NCBI GenBank assembly: GCA_036426205.1
Contig: CM071570.1
Span: 139,953,048-140,017,047, forward strand
Length of the DNA: 64,000 nt
Direction: 5' to 3'
Source of the DNA: Ascaphus truei
Taxonomy: Eukaryota > Chordata > Amphibia > Anura > Ascaphidae
Each line of letters opens with the position of its first letter. The first letter of the stretch is position 1. The position numbers and the translations under genes were made by a program. Below are positions 12,759 through 24,100 of the stretch, in pieces. A model generated the notes under the pieces. It saw only the letters and a program-made list of their open reading frames with translations. It ran no database searches and was not told the origin of the DNA.

Positions 12759-13344
12759 TGGCAAGAAATGATATACCACAAAAAAAAAAATACACATGTT
12801 AAAAAAGCTTTTAAAAAAATTAACAAGTTAAATAAAATGCATTTCTTTAGTTCACTTACCATTACTTGCCCCCACCGACTCCCGTTGCGCAGCTTACTCA
12901 CGAACCAATCCACGAACAGGAACCCATAAAATAAAAAACCATAAAATAATAAACATTAAATTAAAAATCCAAATCAATCCACGGGTCTTCTACTTGTAAT
13001 CCATCTTTATCTTCATCTGTATTCTTCTTTCTTCTATCTTCTTCTGGGTGGGGCGGGGTCTTCTTTCCATCTTCGGCCACGCCCTGGTCTTCTTTCTTGT
13101 CTGGAGGTCCTTCCTCCGCAGCGCCTGGCTTCAAAATGAGACGACATAGTCTTTTAAAGGCCTATGACGTCACATTTTCATCATATGGTTCCCACGGCCC
13201 TCATTGGGCCATGAAAACCATGTGTTTTGGCCGATAAAAATAAAAATGATGACGTCACTTAGAGGTAATGAAAGCACAGCCAATCAGGATGGCTTTGCTT
13301 CAATTGCCTTTAAGATGATGTCATGAAAAGACACATGGCCGCCC

Positions 13345-13417
13345 TCACATGGTATGGTAGCCAATCAGAGCGTGGGAATTCCATCCCTACTCTGATTGGC
13401 TCTAGTATACCATGTGA
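13345..13417. repeat. 26-bp-arm hairpin with CCAAT boxes in the arms
   Basis: TCACATGGTATGGTAGCCAA plus TCAGAG (13345-13370) is matched by an inverted arm at 13390-13417 with one small bulge. Each arm carries a CCAAT or ATTGG box, so a pair of inverted CCAAT motifs results. Confidence 0.6.
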
Positions 13418-13857
13418 CAGAGGCTTGGGGGGAAAAAGGATGAGAGCTGATTTCGGGACAGCATACAGACGGCAAACGGAGCCCTGGTACCTGGTTCATG
13501 GTGATTTCGTTTGGCAGTCATGGAGGAGTCCACAAAGACGTTATCCTGCTACAGAACCGGATGGTGGTGATATTAATTCACAAACTGCCTCATAAAGGGG
13601 GCTGTATCTCGGGGAGCAGGGGGTCCCCGGACCTGAAACCAACGCGGTTCAGCTCCGGAGACCCCCTGCACATCTACACTATGAATAAAAATGTATTTTA
13701 AATAATTTTTAATGTGCCGATATTTGCGCAGAGAGAGCAGTGGTTCTCTCTCTGCTGCAAACACATCTCGCCAGGGGACGGCCTATAGTATCATTGATGT
13801 GCATATACAGTACTGTATGTGTATGTTAGGGGTTATAGGGGTTGTTGTTATACAGTA

Positions 13858-16150
13858 TATACTGTATATATACAGTATATACTGCATTACAATTCATGAA
13901 TTTCTCGGCTTCAAAGACAACAGCTCGCAAACGCCCCCATGTGTTTTTACACGGCATTGCAGTATTGCAGCCAGCGGGAATAAAATGCTTAAATCACGGA
14001 CGCGATATAACGCTATATACCCCGGGAGAAAACGACACAAAACCGCAGATAACCGGGATACTCCGAAATTCGCAGAGCTAGCCAAGTAAGAATAAAGTTG
14101 GTCGGTACTGTAGGCGTGCAAGGGAGGTTGTGGGGCGGCAGAGCCGACACGCATCAAGGAAGGGGGGGTCACGCAAGGCCCCGGTGCCCAGTGCTACTGC
14201 CTTGCTCGGGACCCAAAAGAGAAAAATCTTCAGGGTTACCATAGAAGCAAAAGAAACGTGAAGAGAGAAAAATAGGGGGAGTGGAGAGAAGAAAAGTACA
14301 AGTGGAGATTTGAAATGTAGGAGCCACATGTACATGTCCAATATCTACAGTAAATGCATCTGTAATGTGAAAAATATATAATATGTGACTAAAGAAATAA
14401 ATCTCACAATGTACCCAAACTGTTGAAGATAGGGCACCCATTGTTAACAGAACGCACACAGTAAGATATACTTGTACTTTTTGAATTGATTACTGTTTAA
14501 TTAAATTGTAATGAAGAGTGCATCATTTGGGGTACTTTTTTCACTTTTCATGCCTCGTTTATACTTATGACCCCTTGCACAGCCCTGATACAAAAGACAT
14601 TGATCTGAATGGGGTATTCTTTACTAATTAATGCGCTTTGTGCACTCAGACAATCACATGTTGGTGCTTTCTTTACCATAGAAGCAACCAGACAATTGTG
14701 CAGGAACTCCCTTCTATGAAATAAATAGTGCTGGGATATTCCATATTGCAATTCTCTCTCTCTTTTTACAAGTCAAGATTGTCCTAGAAAGAACCGTAAG
14801 ACCCTCACAAGCAAAGTCTGGTCACAAAACCCACTTGGCACAACCTCGAAAGCTGACTCTTACTTTCTCACTCCCAGAATTAAGCATGAAAGTTAGAACT
14901 GAGCATTTTTACAGTACATACCTGAGTAAGCTTACTACAAGGGGATACATTTAAGTTAAACCAAATTGCACAGTCCTCTATATATATATGTGTGAATAGA
15001 CTGGGAAGTGTTTATATAAGTGGAATTCCTAATTCAGTTATATTTTATTAGTATTTAGACTAATACTGTTGAGAGTCAATCTTTAGTTAGTACAGTACCT
15101 ATAAAATGTACAGCTTGCTCAATTAACCTCTCCACATACTGTACTACATACCCCATGCACACAAAAAGCATAAGCATTAGCAATGTACATTTATTAACCT
15201 AACTGCTTACATCTTAATTACAAACGTAACATAAATTGTTCATTTTACTTTTAAGAGAGATTTACATTTTTGTTTTGCGCTTTTGTTTCAAACGTGAACT
15301 AAAACAACTTTCTATTTTTATTTTCAAGTATCGGTTTTATTACAATGTTAGATGATTTCATGTACTGTATATATAGTATTGTTCATGATGTATTACATAT
15401 ATTTTACATAGTGTCACAACAATGATGTACTGTAGGAATGTAGTGTTTTGTTTGCATTTAACCTAAAATCTGCCGTAAGAAATACAAATAAAGGAGGGTC
15501 ATGTATCAATATTTCTTGACAGCAAAAATGTGGCGCTACAGATTTATCAAAGGAATCATCTAATTGAAAGCTATTGAGCCTTTATCTTTGATAAATTGGG
15601 TGCAATGTTTGTCCCTGTTTTGCAACCAAGAGATTTTGATACACACCCCCATATCACATTATAACTATTCCTAATCAAAAAGATATTCATGCAATATGTT
15701 ATCACTAAGTAGTTACAATGCCTGGAGACTTTCTTAAACACATCCCAAATTGATAATCCCTATTAACACTGCAAGACATTCTGCTAGCCCTGTAAACGTA
15801 TTATAAACCAAGGGCTCCATAAAATAACATTTGTATGTGATGAACACTTTAATACATTGTAATAATGAGAGTGGATGAAGCATGTTTTATTCAAATATGT
15901 GCTTTCATTTATTAATGTTAAAGAGTAATAATAGACTTTATTTCGGAATTAACTTTGTCTCCCTGGCAAATTAAAGCAGCCGTGTCATTATTCTTCACTG
16001 AAAATCTTTCATCCCTTTTCAAATGTTTTCCTATTTCTTTTAACAATGTTTGTTACTAACATTACAACCCCTAACAATATGAGTGAGATAGATCCACTTT
16101 CCTCTTTTACAGACATAATTTGGGCTGGGACGGTAATCAGAAGTCAAGAT
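13858..16150. other. non-coding DNA
   Basis: The first bases (to about 13890) are palindromic TACAGTATA repeats. Beyond that I recognise no gene or repeat; the minus-strand frames at 14078-14459 have no family resemblance. Confidence 0.5.
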
Positions 16151-16161
16151 CCAGCATTTGG

Positions 16162-17200
16162 TTAGACACTGATTGATGCAAGGTTATCAGTAAGGCTAAC
16201 GGCGGCTCCCGTGGGTGGGCGCGCGAAGGTTCGTGCATGCGCAAAGAGATTGTAGTGGCCATTACAGATGTGCACAGGCGCTGTGGAAGGACACAGGACT
16301 CCGAGGGGAACTACAACACCCAGCAGCCCTTGGGGCTGCAAGATCACCTGGCTTTGCGTAGCCAATAGGACTGCCAGAATCCCCGGCTCAGAAATGGATA
16401 CATTTGGCGTGCTGCAAGCCACGCCTGTCGGAGCTGGGACGCCATCAGGTAGGGCCATTAGGCTCCAGCTAGACCTCGACTCCCCTCAGCTTGTGGTTAC
16501 TGCAGGGACAGGCTCATAGTATAGGGACACTGCCCTTTAGCTTCAGAGTGAGGGATACAGAAATGAGCGGCTGTATCCTGTCCATAGGTGGTTTGGGACC
16601 AGATCAACCGTCACATAGACTCTCATCAAAGGTGGCACGGTCCAGGCGGGACACCACCCAACATAGAGGCGGAGGCTTCGTGGGTTATGCCAACGGATCC
16701 GTGGATCCCATCATCAGCTACAGCATCTGTGCGCCCAGGTGTGGACACATCTGGCAGGTACCCAACACCTCACGTGCACCAACAACACTTTATTTGGCAG
16801 CGCTGTACCACACATTGGGTGGGGGATTGACCTTGTGGACACCGGGTTGGTTGGGTGCCCAAGGGCTCCTAGGTAATTTGGGGACGGTGACTCAATTGAG
16901 AGGGGATGAAGAATTGGAAGGTACGGCCGTGCAAGGCTTGGTGGGTAGGATGTAACTAAATTAGCTGCATATACAGTAGTAAAACTGTTCTGCTTTACCA
17001 AGAGTGTATTTGTTATGTGTCCTGCAACGGGGGAATTCCACACGCTAGAATCCCGTACAGGTGGAGGCCCTACCGAGCACCACTCAGGTGCACCCCAGGT
17101 TCACAGCAGCGGAGGCTCAGATCTCCTGGACACCATCAGGTATTGCACCACACCCATACACTGTAGCCACACGTCTCCCAGGGGGTGGGGGAAAGTGCGC
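16162..17200. other. GC-rich block of unknown origin
   Basis: Base composition rises sharply against the AT-rich surroundings and the block carries several open frames of 80-154 codons. None has recognisable motifs. A GCAGCCC...GGGCTGC hairpin lies at 16323-16339. The composition resembles LTR or leader sequence of a retroelement, but no termini or primer-binding site could be placed, so this is a guess. Confidence 0.3.
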
Positions 17201-17431
17201 TACACTAGTAAAGAGAGTAGACTACCTACTAATACTACTTCAGCAGCAGAAATTGAATATTCTACATTTTATAGCATGTCTTTTAAATATGTTCTTTTTT
17301 CCAGGTGCTTTACTGGACATTCTGTTGAACATGAACTGGTTAATTCACACATGATTCCTTGTATTAAGTTATATGTCAACACATTTTCACATGATCTGTG
17401 TTTTAGGGAGAGCATGAAAGAATTAGGGTGA

Positions 17432-19733
17432 CACACCTATGTTGGGATGTCGGAACGTTTGAGGATTATTGTTTGATATCATACAGTATAACATATTTTA
17501 TTTGGTAGCACTTTGTAATCTCCTTTTGTTTAACAAGAAATAGCCAGTTTAATAGCACACAACTACACAAATATAGTGACACGGGGTGTTGAGTACGTTT
17601 ATGGTTAGAAAAAAACATTTTATACCCCCACTGAGGTACAACCTTTGCAGGGCTACAAAAGGATAACTCAAATCTCTTACACGCAATGGCAAATCCCTGG
17701 GCAGAAAGTAATAAGAAGTGGAGGTTCCAGAGTGACCACTTGTATCCGTCCTTTAAAAACAATACTGTAAGTGAACCAGGGATGGGAAGTCCAAACAAAA
17801 GAAAAGCCATTCATCCTTTTTGAATTATGTACACAGTACATTCTGGTCTTATTTTCCTCGTGACCTTTTGATGTGCATTTAAATCATGTTTGTTTTGTAA
17901 TATTGGTACAAGGCATATTTACTTTGTAACCTTCAATGCTCAGTGCCAAATTTTAAGTGTAAATCCAGTCTCAATCCGGCTCCTTTCCGGTGCAATCATT
18001 TGATGTTCTGTCATTATCTCTTTCTTATTCTTCACTACTGTACATTGCTGCACACAATCTGCTGCTCTAATTTTCAAAATAATTCTCCCATTTGTTGAGT
18101 ATCAAAGTCACAGTTTATAGACCAACACCTTCGATAGTTACAAAAAATATTAAGCGTTGTTTAGTAAATGCAGTTTAAACTCCTTGGTTAAAAGAGCCAA
18201 CAACTTAATTTGCAATGTGTTGCTTGCTCCCTCTGGCAGCAATGATTTAATGACTAATAAGTATAGTAAAGACTGGGAAATTACCCAGGAGGAAAAAAAG
18301 TGAAGTCAAGAAGGAAATCAGAAAATGTGTCCAGTGAGAACTCACCCTGCACAGATTATTTTACGCTGCCATCTTGCCACCTGTAAATACCAAATTGTGT
18401 TCAAAATAGAAATGTCCAAAGATATTAGTAACTGTTAATGTTTCAGACTAAGTATGTTGCATTAGGTGTAGTCTTCACAAAAAATACTGGAGTTGGAATA
18501 TTGCAAAAGCAGACAGCCAGGTGACACTGCCCATAATTATTGGTCGTTTTCTTATTGAAAGTATGAATAACTTTTCAAATGTAGGCCAGAAACTCTAAAG
18601 GTAAACAGCATAATGAGCCAGTATTTAGGCGAAGACTGTATACCACAGAATATACAATACCTACCTGAAAAAGATTGCTGCAGCTCTTTTAGACCCGCAA
18701 AGCTCAGTTAAGTCACTTCTTGTGACACTAACCTAACCTAACGTCATTGTTAAGCCTAACCGCATCTATTCAAAGACAAATAACGTAACATGAAGTCACG
18801 TTTTTTTCCCATGAGGAGCATTAACGCGGGGACTGAACTTTACTTCAGTTACTGTGGGTCATACAGTAGCTAAACATGGTCTCACTCCCATCTAGATCCT
18901 GAAGTAGGGCTTTTACAGGGCCTGGATGAGCGTAACGCTGCAGATGGGCATGAAATACCTAACATAGCATTATTTCCAGCATTATTTATTTCTCCTCTCC
19001 TTCAACTCGAGTTAAATACCTATTTCATGGTCTGGACCGGAGTAATGCTAAAACATACTTTATGGGTTATTGGTATAGTAGGTCATGCAACGTTATGCTA
19101 CAATACCATAACATTCCACCTGTGCCAATAAGATACAGAACGACTGTTGTTTTTGCAAATAATTAGCATGTTAACCTCATGGAAAATAAAAGTCCGCTCC
19201 TGGTTTGGATCACATTGTGAGCCCTGATTTAATGGAGCTTTGTGGGTCTAGCCGTTCACGCTACTATCTTCATGGTTCAATTCTCTGATCAGTAAGAGAC
19301 AAAGAATTGTAAAAAGTTAATAAAGGATTACCTACTGAAGTATGTGATAAGGAATAGAAGGCAAAAATTAAGACAACTGTAGGAAAATATATACACATTT
19401 GTTCATTTTCATTGGTGATGCACTGTCATGCCTTTGTAAAAAAAAATTATTTGGCATGCTAATTAACTAACAAACAAATAAACTAATGCCATCCTATGCG
19501 CATACAGTAAGAGAGAAGTAATTGCTATAAATATTGCGTACAGCATGGAAGGATGGTACATTAGATTTGAGTGATTGTGCTGGTAAAAAGTTTAAAGTTT
19601 ATAGGGCAGCTGCCCCCACATGTAATTGTAGGGAATAATGTTGAGTCATATAATACATGTGTATGTGGACCCGAACGCAAAGAAAACTAATACTTGACAG
19701 TAAGTTCAAGAAATGACTCACAAGGGCTACTGT
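17432..19733. other. non-coding DNA
   Basis: I see no gene or identifiable repeat in this stretch. Confidence 0.5.
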
Positions 19734-19870
19734 ATTTTTTTATTTTATTTATTTATAAAAATGTTTTACCAGGAAGTAATGCATTGAGAGTTACCTCTTA
19801 TTTTCAAGTATGCCCTGGGCACTTAGTTATAAAAACACATGGTTACATTAAAAGAACAGAGGTTATACAG
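19734..19870 (-). mobile_element. LINE 3' tail fragment
   Basis: Read on the minus strand this contains AGAGGTAACTCTCAATGCAT followed by TTACTTCCTGGTAAAA and an A-rich end. The same tail follows the ORF2-like fragment at 51070-51480, which ties it to the non-LTR family at 21098-23032. It is a severely 5'-truncated copy. Confidence 0.6.
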
Positions 19871-20046
19871 TCAATTCAGAGACATTTCATTGACAGATAG
19901 AGTTGGAAAATTGGGTGCAGGGGATAAAAATCTGGTGAGTTTCAGATTGAAATAGAGAAGCTTTAGCATCACCAAACATCAACGAACGGCAGCAATTGGC
20001 TCACACCCTTTAGCTGCCCTTCGGCTGCGCCAAAGGCTGTCTGCCT

Positions 20047-20500
20047 TTGAGGACACTGAAGGGTGTAAGGATTCTGCTTGATCCATGCCGGGTTTTCACT
20101 ACGATCCAGGTTTTCTGTCTCTCCTGCCCTTTCTACTCACTGTGGCAATTTTGGGTACTGGCAGCCTACTTTATAAGGCTGCAGTTCCTGGTGGGAGTCG
20201 CCGAGCAAAGTTCTTTTTGCTGCAGCTCTGTTTGATCTTCGCTGTCACACATTACCCTTTCGCCTATTTGGAATCACTGTTGCTGACCCCGGACCGTGAC
20301 CCCGACCTTGCTGCCTTCCGCCTGCCCTGGCCTTTTGCCTGTTGCCTAGACTCTGCACCACGGCCGCCAGCCCTGACCCCTGCCTGCTTACCAACTACAA
20401 ATACTCTTACAGGACTCTGCCCCCAGGCTCTGGTCGGTTATTCTGCATATCTACCTCAGCCATGCGGGTCCGCCTCCTGATTCGAGACATGCACCGTCAC
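20047..20500. repeat. possible LTR or leader-derived sequence
   Basis: This is C/T-rich non-coding sequence with blocks such as GACCCCGGACCGTGACCCCG, similar in style to retroelement LTR R-U5 regions. No paired LTR or primer-binding site was found. The open frames across it have no recognised domain. Confidence 0.25.
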
Positions 20501-20505
20501 AAAGG

Positions 20506-20843
20506 AGTTCAGAATGAATGGAGCTGCGAATACAAAGTTCTTTGTGTCCTCTTGGCTCATAACATTCCAGTGCGGTGGGGTTGATGTTCCACAAAGTAAA
20601 ATAAAAGTTAACCCTAAGCACGCTGGTCGTGTGCAGAGGGGAGCAGCTCTTGGGGAGCCCCGTCAGGCATCCGCCTTTGCGGCGACGCAGATGTACACTG
20701 AAGGGTTTCAGAATGAATGCAGCTGCGAATTCAAAGTTCTTTGACCTCCTGGCTCATTAACATTCCAGTGGATGGGGTTGATTTTCCACAAAGTACAAGC
20801 AAATGTTAACTCTAGCACGCTGGTCCTGTGCAGAGGGGAGCAT
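20506..20843. repeat. direct repeat pair, unit about 140 bp
   Basis: Copies at 20506-20646 and 20706-20843 share CAGAATGAATG, TCAAAGTTCTTTG-like, TAACATTCCAGTG and GTGCAGAGGGGAGCA blocks in the same order. Confidence 0.7.
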
Positions 20844-21097
20844 TTATTATGTGGGTTATATGTTTCCAAAGCTACTAAACATACAAAATGAAGCAGATTG
20901 TGTGTATCTTGATGTAGTTTTTCTACAAATGTTGTTTTTGATGTATTGGAAGTTGTTCTAAATTTAAAATCATAAGTCGTGTTATTATTTTTTGATTTTA
21001 ACAATTTATATTAGTTCTGTTTATTCTAAAGATATATTACATCTCTTTGTAACCTGGAGGAATAATCCTGACTCCTATTGGCTACATTTGTTACTAG

Positions 21098-23032
21098 TTT
21101 CATGTTAATTGGCCACTTTTTCACCCTATCAAGATTCACCAAGCACTATATAGGCAAACAAGGTATGCAAAAGCACAATATTACTCTGACAATCTCCACC
21201 AAAATACATCAAACCCAGCTAACTTCTGGAAGGTTATCAACAATATATTCCAGCCTCCTAACCATCAACAACCAAGTAATATCACTAAGGGGGATATTAC
21301 TCTGACAAACCCCACTGACATTGCAAATGCATTCAATGATTACTTTGTGGGGTGTGCCACTAACTTATTAGTGAAACGCAGCACAAACCCCAAACCTGAA
21401 TCTCATCCTGGGAGTACCCCTATAGTCCCACCCCCTCCCAACACTGCCCACAATTTTCAATTTAGCCCAGTATCTGAAGAGGAGATTACACAAGCGCTCC
21501 TCAAACTAAAACTAAGCAGCCAATGTGGACCCGACTTACTACAATCTAGGTTCCTACGACTTGGTGCCCCAGCCATTGCCAAACCAATTGCGTCCATAGT
21601 CAACTCTATCCTGTCTGCAGGCCATATCCCTAAGACCTGGAAAACTGCCAGAGTTGTCCCAATCTTCAAAAGTGGGGACAAAAACACTGTCTCAAACTAC
21701 AGGCCAATCTCACTTCTCCCAATTCTATCCAAAGTCATAGAAAAATGTGTCCACTCCCAATTAAGCGATTTCTACACCAAGACAAATTTCCCTAGCCAAT
21801 TCCAGTCTGGGTTTCGTCCCAAACACTCCACCGTAACTACCCTGCTAAAAGTTTGCAATGAAATCCAGTGTGGAATGGAACGGGGACAACTCACTGGTGC
21901 AGTATTCCTAGATTTTGCAAAGGCTTTTGACACAGTTGATCATGTTATCCTGCTTAACAAACTCCAGAGCTCTGGAATAGGGAAACATGCTTTAAACTGG
22001 TTTCAGTCCTACCTATCAGGAAGATCCCAACATGTGTCCATCTCAGGCTCTAACTCCAACCCCCTGGATATCACCTGTGGTGTCCCGCAAGGCTCTGTTC
22101 TGGGGCCCCTACTCTTCTCAGTGTTCATTAATGATCTTCCCACAGCTTGTAAGGAAGCCTCAATACACATGTATGCAGATGACACAATCCTGTATGCACA
22201 CAGCCATAGCCTCTCTGACCTTCAACACATACTTCAGTCTGACTTTTTGAGACTCGAAAACTGGATTTCCCAAAACAAACTGTTTTTAAACACTGACAAG
22301 ACGGTAACAATGGTATTTGGGACCAAGACTAAATTTGTAAAGCTTCCAGTGACTGAGCTCCAGATTAGAACCAACGCTAAAACCACCCTAACACCTGTCA
22401 CTAGTTTTACATACCTGGGCTTATGGTTTGACTCCCACTTAACATTCGGGATGCACATTGATACCCTGACAACCAAGACCTATGCCAAACTAGGGGTACT
22501 TTACAGGAACAAATCCTCCCTAAGTCTCCTGGTCAGAAAGCGTATTGCACAGCAGATGCTAATGCCAATTATTGACTATGGAGACATAGTATATGGCTCG
22601 GCTCCTCAAACCCACCTTAGCAAACTTGACACCCTCTACAATTCAATTTGTCGTTTTGTTCTCCAATGCAACTACAACACACATCACTGCGAAATGCTCA
22701 AAGAACTAGATTGGTCATCACTAGAGTCTAGGCGCAAAGTTCACCTTTCCTGTCTCACCCTCAAATATTTTCTGGGCAAGCTACCCAGCTACCTGAGCAA
22801 GCTCCTCACCCCTACCACATGCAGTACCTATCACCTGAGATCAGACTCCAAAAGACTATTCATGGTCCCAAGACTCAACAAAGTATCCGGACGTTCCTCC
22901 TTCTCCTTCCGTGCACCCCAAAACTGGAACAACCTACCAGAGACTCTCATATCCACCACCAGCTTAAGTTCTTTCAAATCTAAGGCTGTCTCACACTTTA
23001 ATCTGGTCTGTAACTGTTTCATACGCTCATAA
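21098..23032 (+). CDS. LINE ORF2 reverse transcriptase (Jockey-superfamily, CR1/L2/Rex1-like), 5'-truncated
   Basis: One frame is open from a stop at 21095-21097 to the TAA ending at 23032, about 644 codons. Clear non-LTR reverse-transcriptase motifs occur in order: NYRPISLLP, FLDFAKAFDTVDH, GVPQGSVLGPLLF, the catalytic YADD (22172-22183), then LFLNTDKT and a C-terminal block with NWNNLP. The amino-terminal endonuclease of these LINEs is missing: recognisable protein begins only in the linker before the RT (about 21128), so the copy is 5'-truncated. There is no true start codon; the coding signal runs upstream of every possible one. The lack of any stop or frameshift in nearly 2 kb sets it apart from the other elements here and suggests a younger insertion. 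The protein would normally copy its own RNA at a nicked target. Exact clade needs a phylogeny. Confidence 0.9.
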   Translation, partial: FHVNWPLFHPIKIHQALYRQTRYAKAQYYSDNLHQNTSNPANFWKVINNIFQPPNHQQPSNITKGDITLTNPTDIANAFNDYFVGCATNLLVKRSTNPKPESHPGSTPIVPPPPNTAHNFQFSPVSEEEITQALLKLKLSSQCGPDLLQSRFLRLGAPAIAKPIASIVNSILSAGHIPKTWKTARVVPIFKSGDKNTVSNYRPISLLPILSKVIEKCVHSQLSDFYTKTNFPSQFQSGFRPKHSTVTTLLKVCNEIQCGMERGQLTGAVFLDFAKAFDTVDHVILLNKLQSSGIGKHALNWFQSYLSGRSQHVSISGSNSNPLDITCGVPQGSVLGPLLFSVFINDLPTACKEASIHMYADDTILYAHSHSLSDLQHILQSDFLRLENWISQNKLFLNTDKTVTMVFGTKTKFVKLPVTELQIRTNAKTTLTPVTSFTYLGLWFDSHLTFGMHIDTLTTKTYAKLGVLYRNKSSLSLLVRKRIAQQMLMPIIDYGDIVYGSAPQTHLSKLDTLYNSICRFVLQCNYNTHHCEMLKELDWSSLESRRKVHLSCLTLKYFLGKLPSYLSKLLTPTTCSTYHLRSDSKRLFMVPRLNKVSGRSSFSFRAPQNWNNLPETLISTTSLSSFKSKAVSHFNLVCNCFIRS

Positions 23033-23230
23033 TATATATTTTCTTTAACTGTGCATGCAATGTCTTGTATATAATGTATACCCCTCTCTAACTGTTTATC
23101 AGGCTGTATGGGTTGCTTCATTTTTAAGTCTTAAGCGTTAGTATTTTATTAGTGTTTATTTTGTATGTTTTCTCTACACTACAACATTTCATAAGAGGTG
23201 TGTATCATTGTTTTAATAAATTGTACACTA
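23033..23230 (+). mobile_element. probable LINE 3' UTR
   Basis: The first part, up to about 23090, resembles the sequence after the ORF2-like fragment at 51290-51370. It lacks the AGAGGTAACTCTC tail seen in that copy, so this 3' end is either a variant or interrupted. Confidence 0.45.
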
Positions 23231-23639
23231 ATATATTTTATGGTATAATTGGACAACTTCAGAGCTCATTGGATTTTGTTTAAATATATATATATCTATG
23301 ATATTATATATAATAGAGATATATACTATATCATATATAATATACTAATATAAAGTCATGGTATGGGAACACATTTTGCACTCACGGATAGGAAATGTTA
23401 GTTTAGGAGGCAGTATGCGCTCTCTTGGTCCAAATACTATCGCATATAGACAGTTGGGTCACCGAGGGGGAAACCTGAGTACCAAAGAAACGCCCACACT
23501 GCAAGGGTGATTTCAAAAAGTGTATTGTGAACACAGGCCGCCAATTATATATATATATATATTATATATGATATATAGATATATAATATATAATATAAGT
23601 ATAATATATATATCTAGAAAGTGTCCTATGATGTGCCGG
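23231..23639. other. AT-rich DNA with TA microsatellites
   Basis: TA-rich tracts lie at about 23280-23350 and 23545-23620. The 190 bp between them is unassigned. Confidence 0.6.
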
Positions 23640-24100
23640 TACTGTATGTGTCCTCCCTAGTGTATCCTCCCCGTGTCGCCCTAACGGCACTCCATTGGAC
23701 CTGGCGGCCAAAGCTGAGATTGCTGCCTTGGCCCACCGCCGCCGGCCCCAAAGCACACGGCCGCTCATAATCATTGGATGGGCCTGAGGCGGAGTGAAGG
23801 AGGACACAACAACACACACACACACACACCACACACACAGACACCTAGGGGGGGGTTTCCATAGCATTATAGCGGGGCTCACTGTGTTAGCGAGTCATCT
23901 CCCTCTCTCCTTACCAATGAACCGTCCCCTGAGGCTCCGCCTCTTCTTCCCCTTCCTCCTCCTCCTCTCCAGGTTTCCCGCTCTTTCACCCCCCCCCCCC
24001 CCCCCCGGCGCCTGCGTACAGTGCACGGGGGAGCGGATCTAGCGCCCGGGACACATCGGGGAGGGCCCAACATCCTGCCATCCGCCTCAGATCCACGTGT
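23640..24100. other. GC-rich DNA with (CA)n tract
   Basis: A CA microsatellite lies at about 23811-23840 and a long C run near 23988-24007. There is no supported coding sequence. This may be the body of the non-autonomous Helitron whose 3' end is at 26154, which is inferred from position only. Confidence 0.4.

Larger units (their letters stand above)
9073..13857. mobile_element. 4.8-kb composite bounded by long inverted repeats
   Basis: The outer arms 9073-9320 and 13588-13857 are inverted copies of one another. They share, in order, an ACTGTATA start, an AATGATACT block, a CT-rich GCTCTCTCT hairpin, an ATTTTTATTCATAG block, and a GATACAGCCCCCTTTATGAGG block. The interval carries no transposase that I can recognise. 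Its interior is a mosaic: the GATACAGCC unit recurs at about 10010-10320, a 145-bp direct repeat lies at 11152-11300 and 12238-12383, and there are several palindromes and microsatellites. This fits a large non-autonomous foldback element or a cluster of nested MITEs of one family. A target-site duplication is not visible because the left flank is TA repeat. Confidence 0.6.

Noticed and set aside
16491..16955. 154-codon open frame
   Set aside because: No recognisable motif, and overlapping frames of similar length on both strands are explained by the GC-rich composition.
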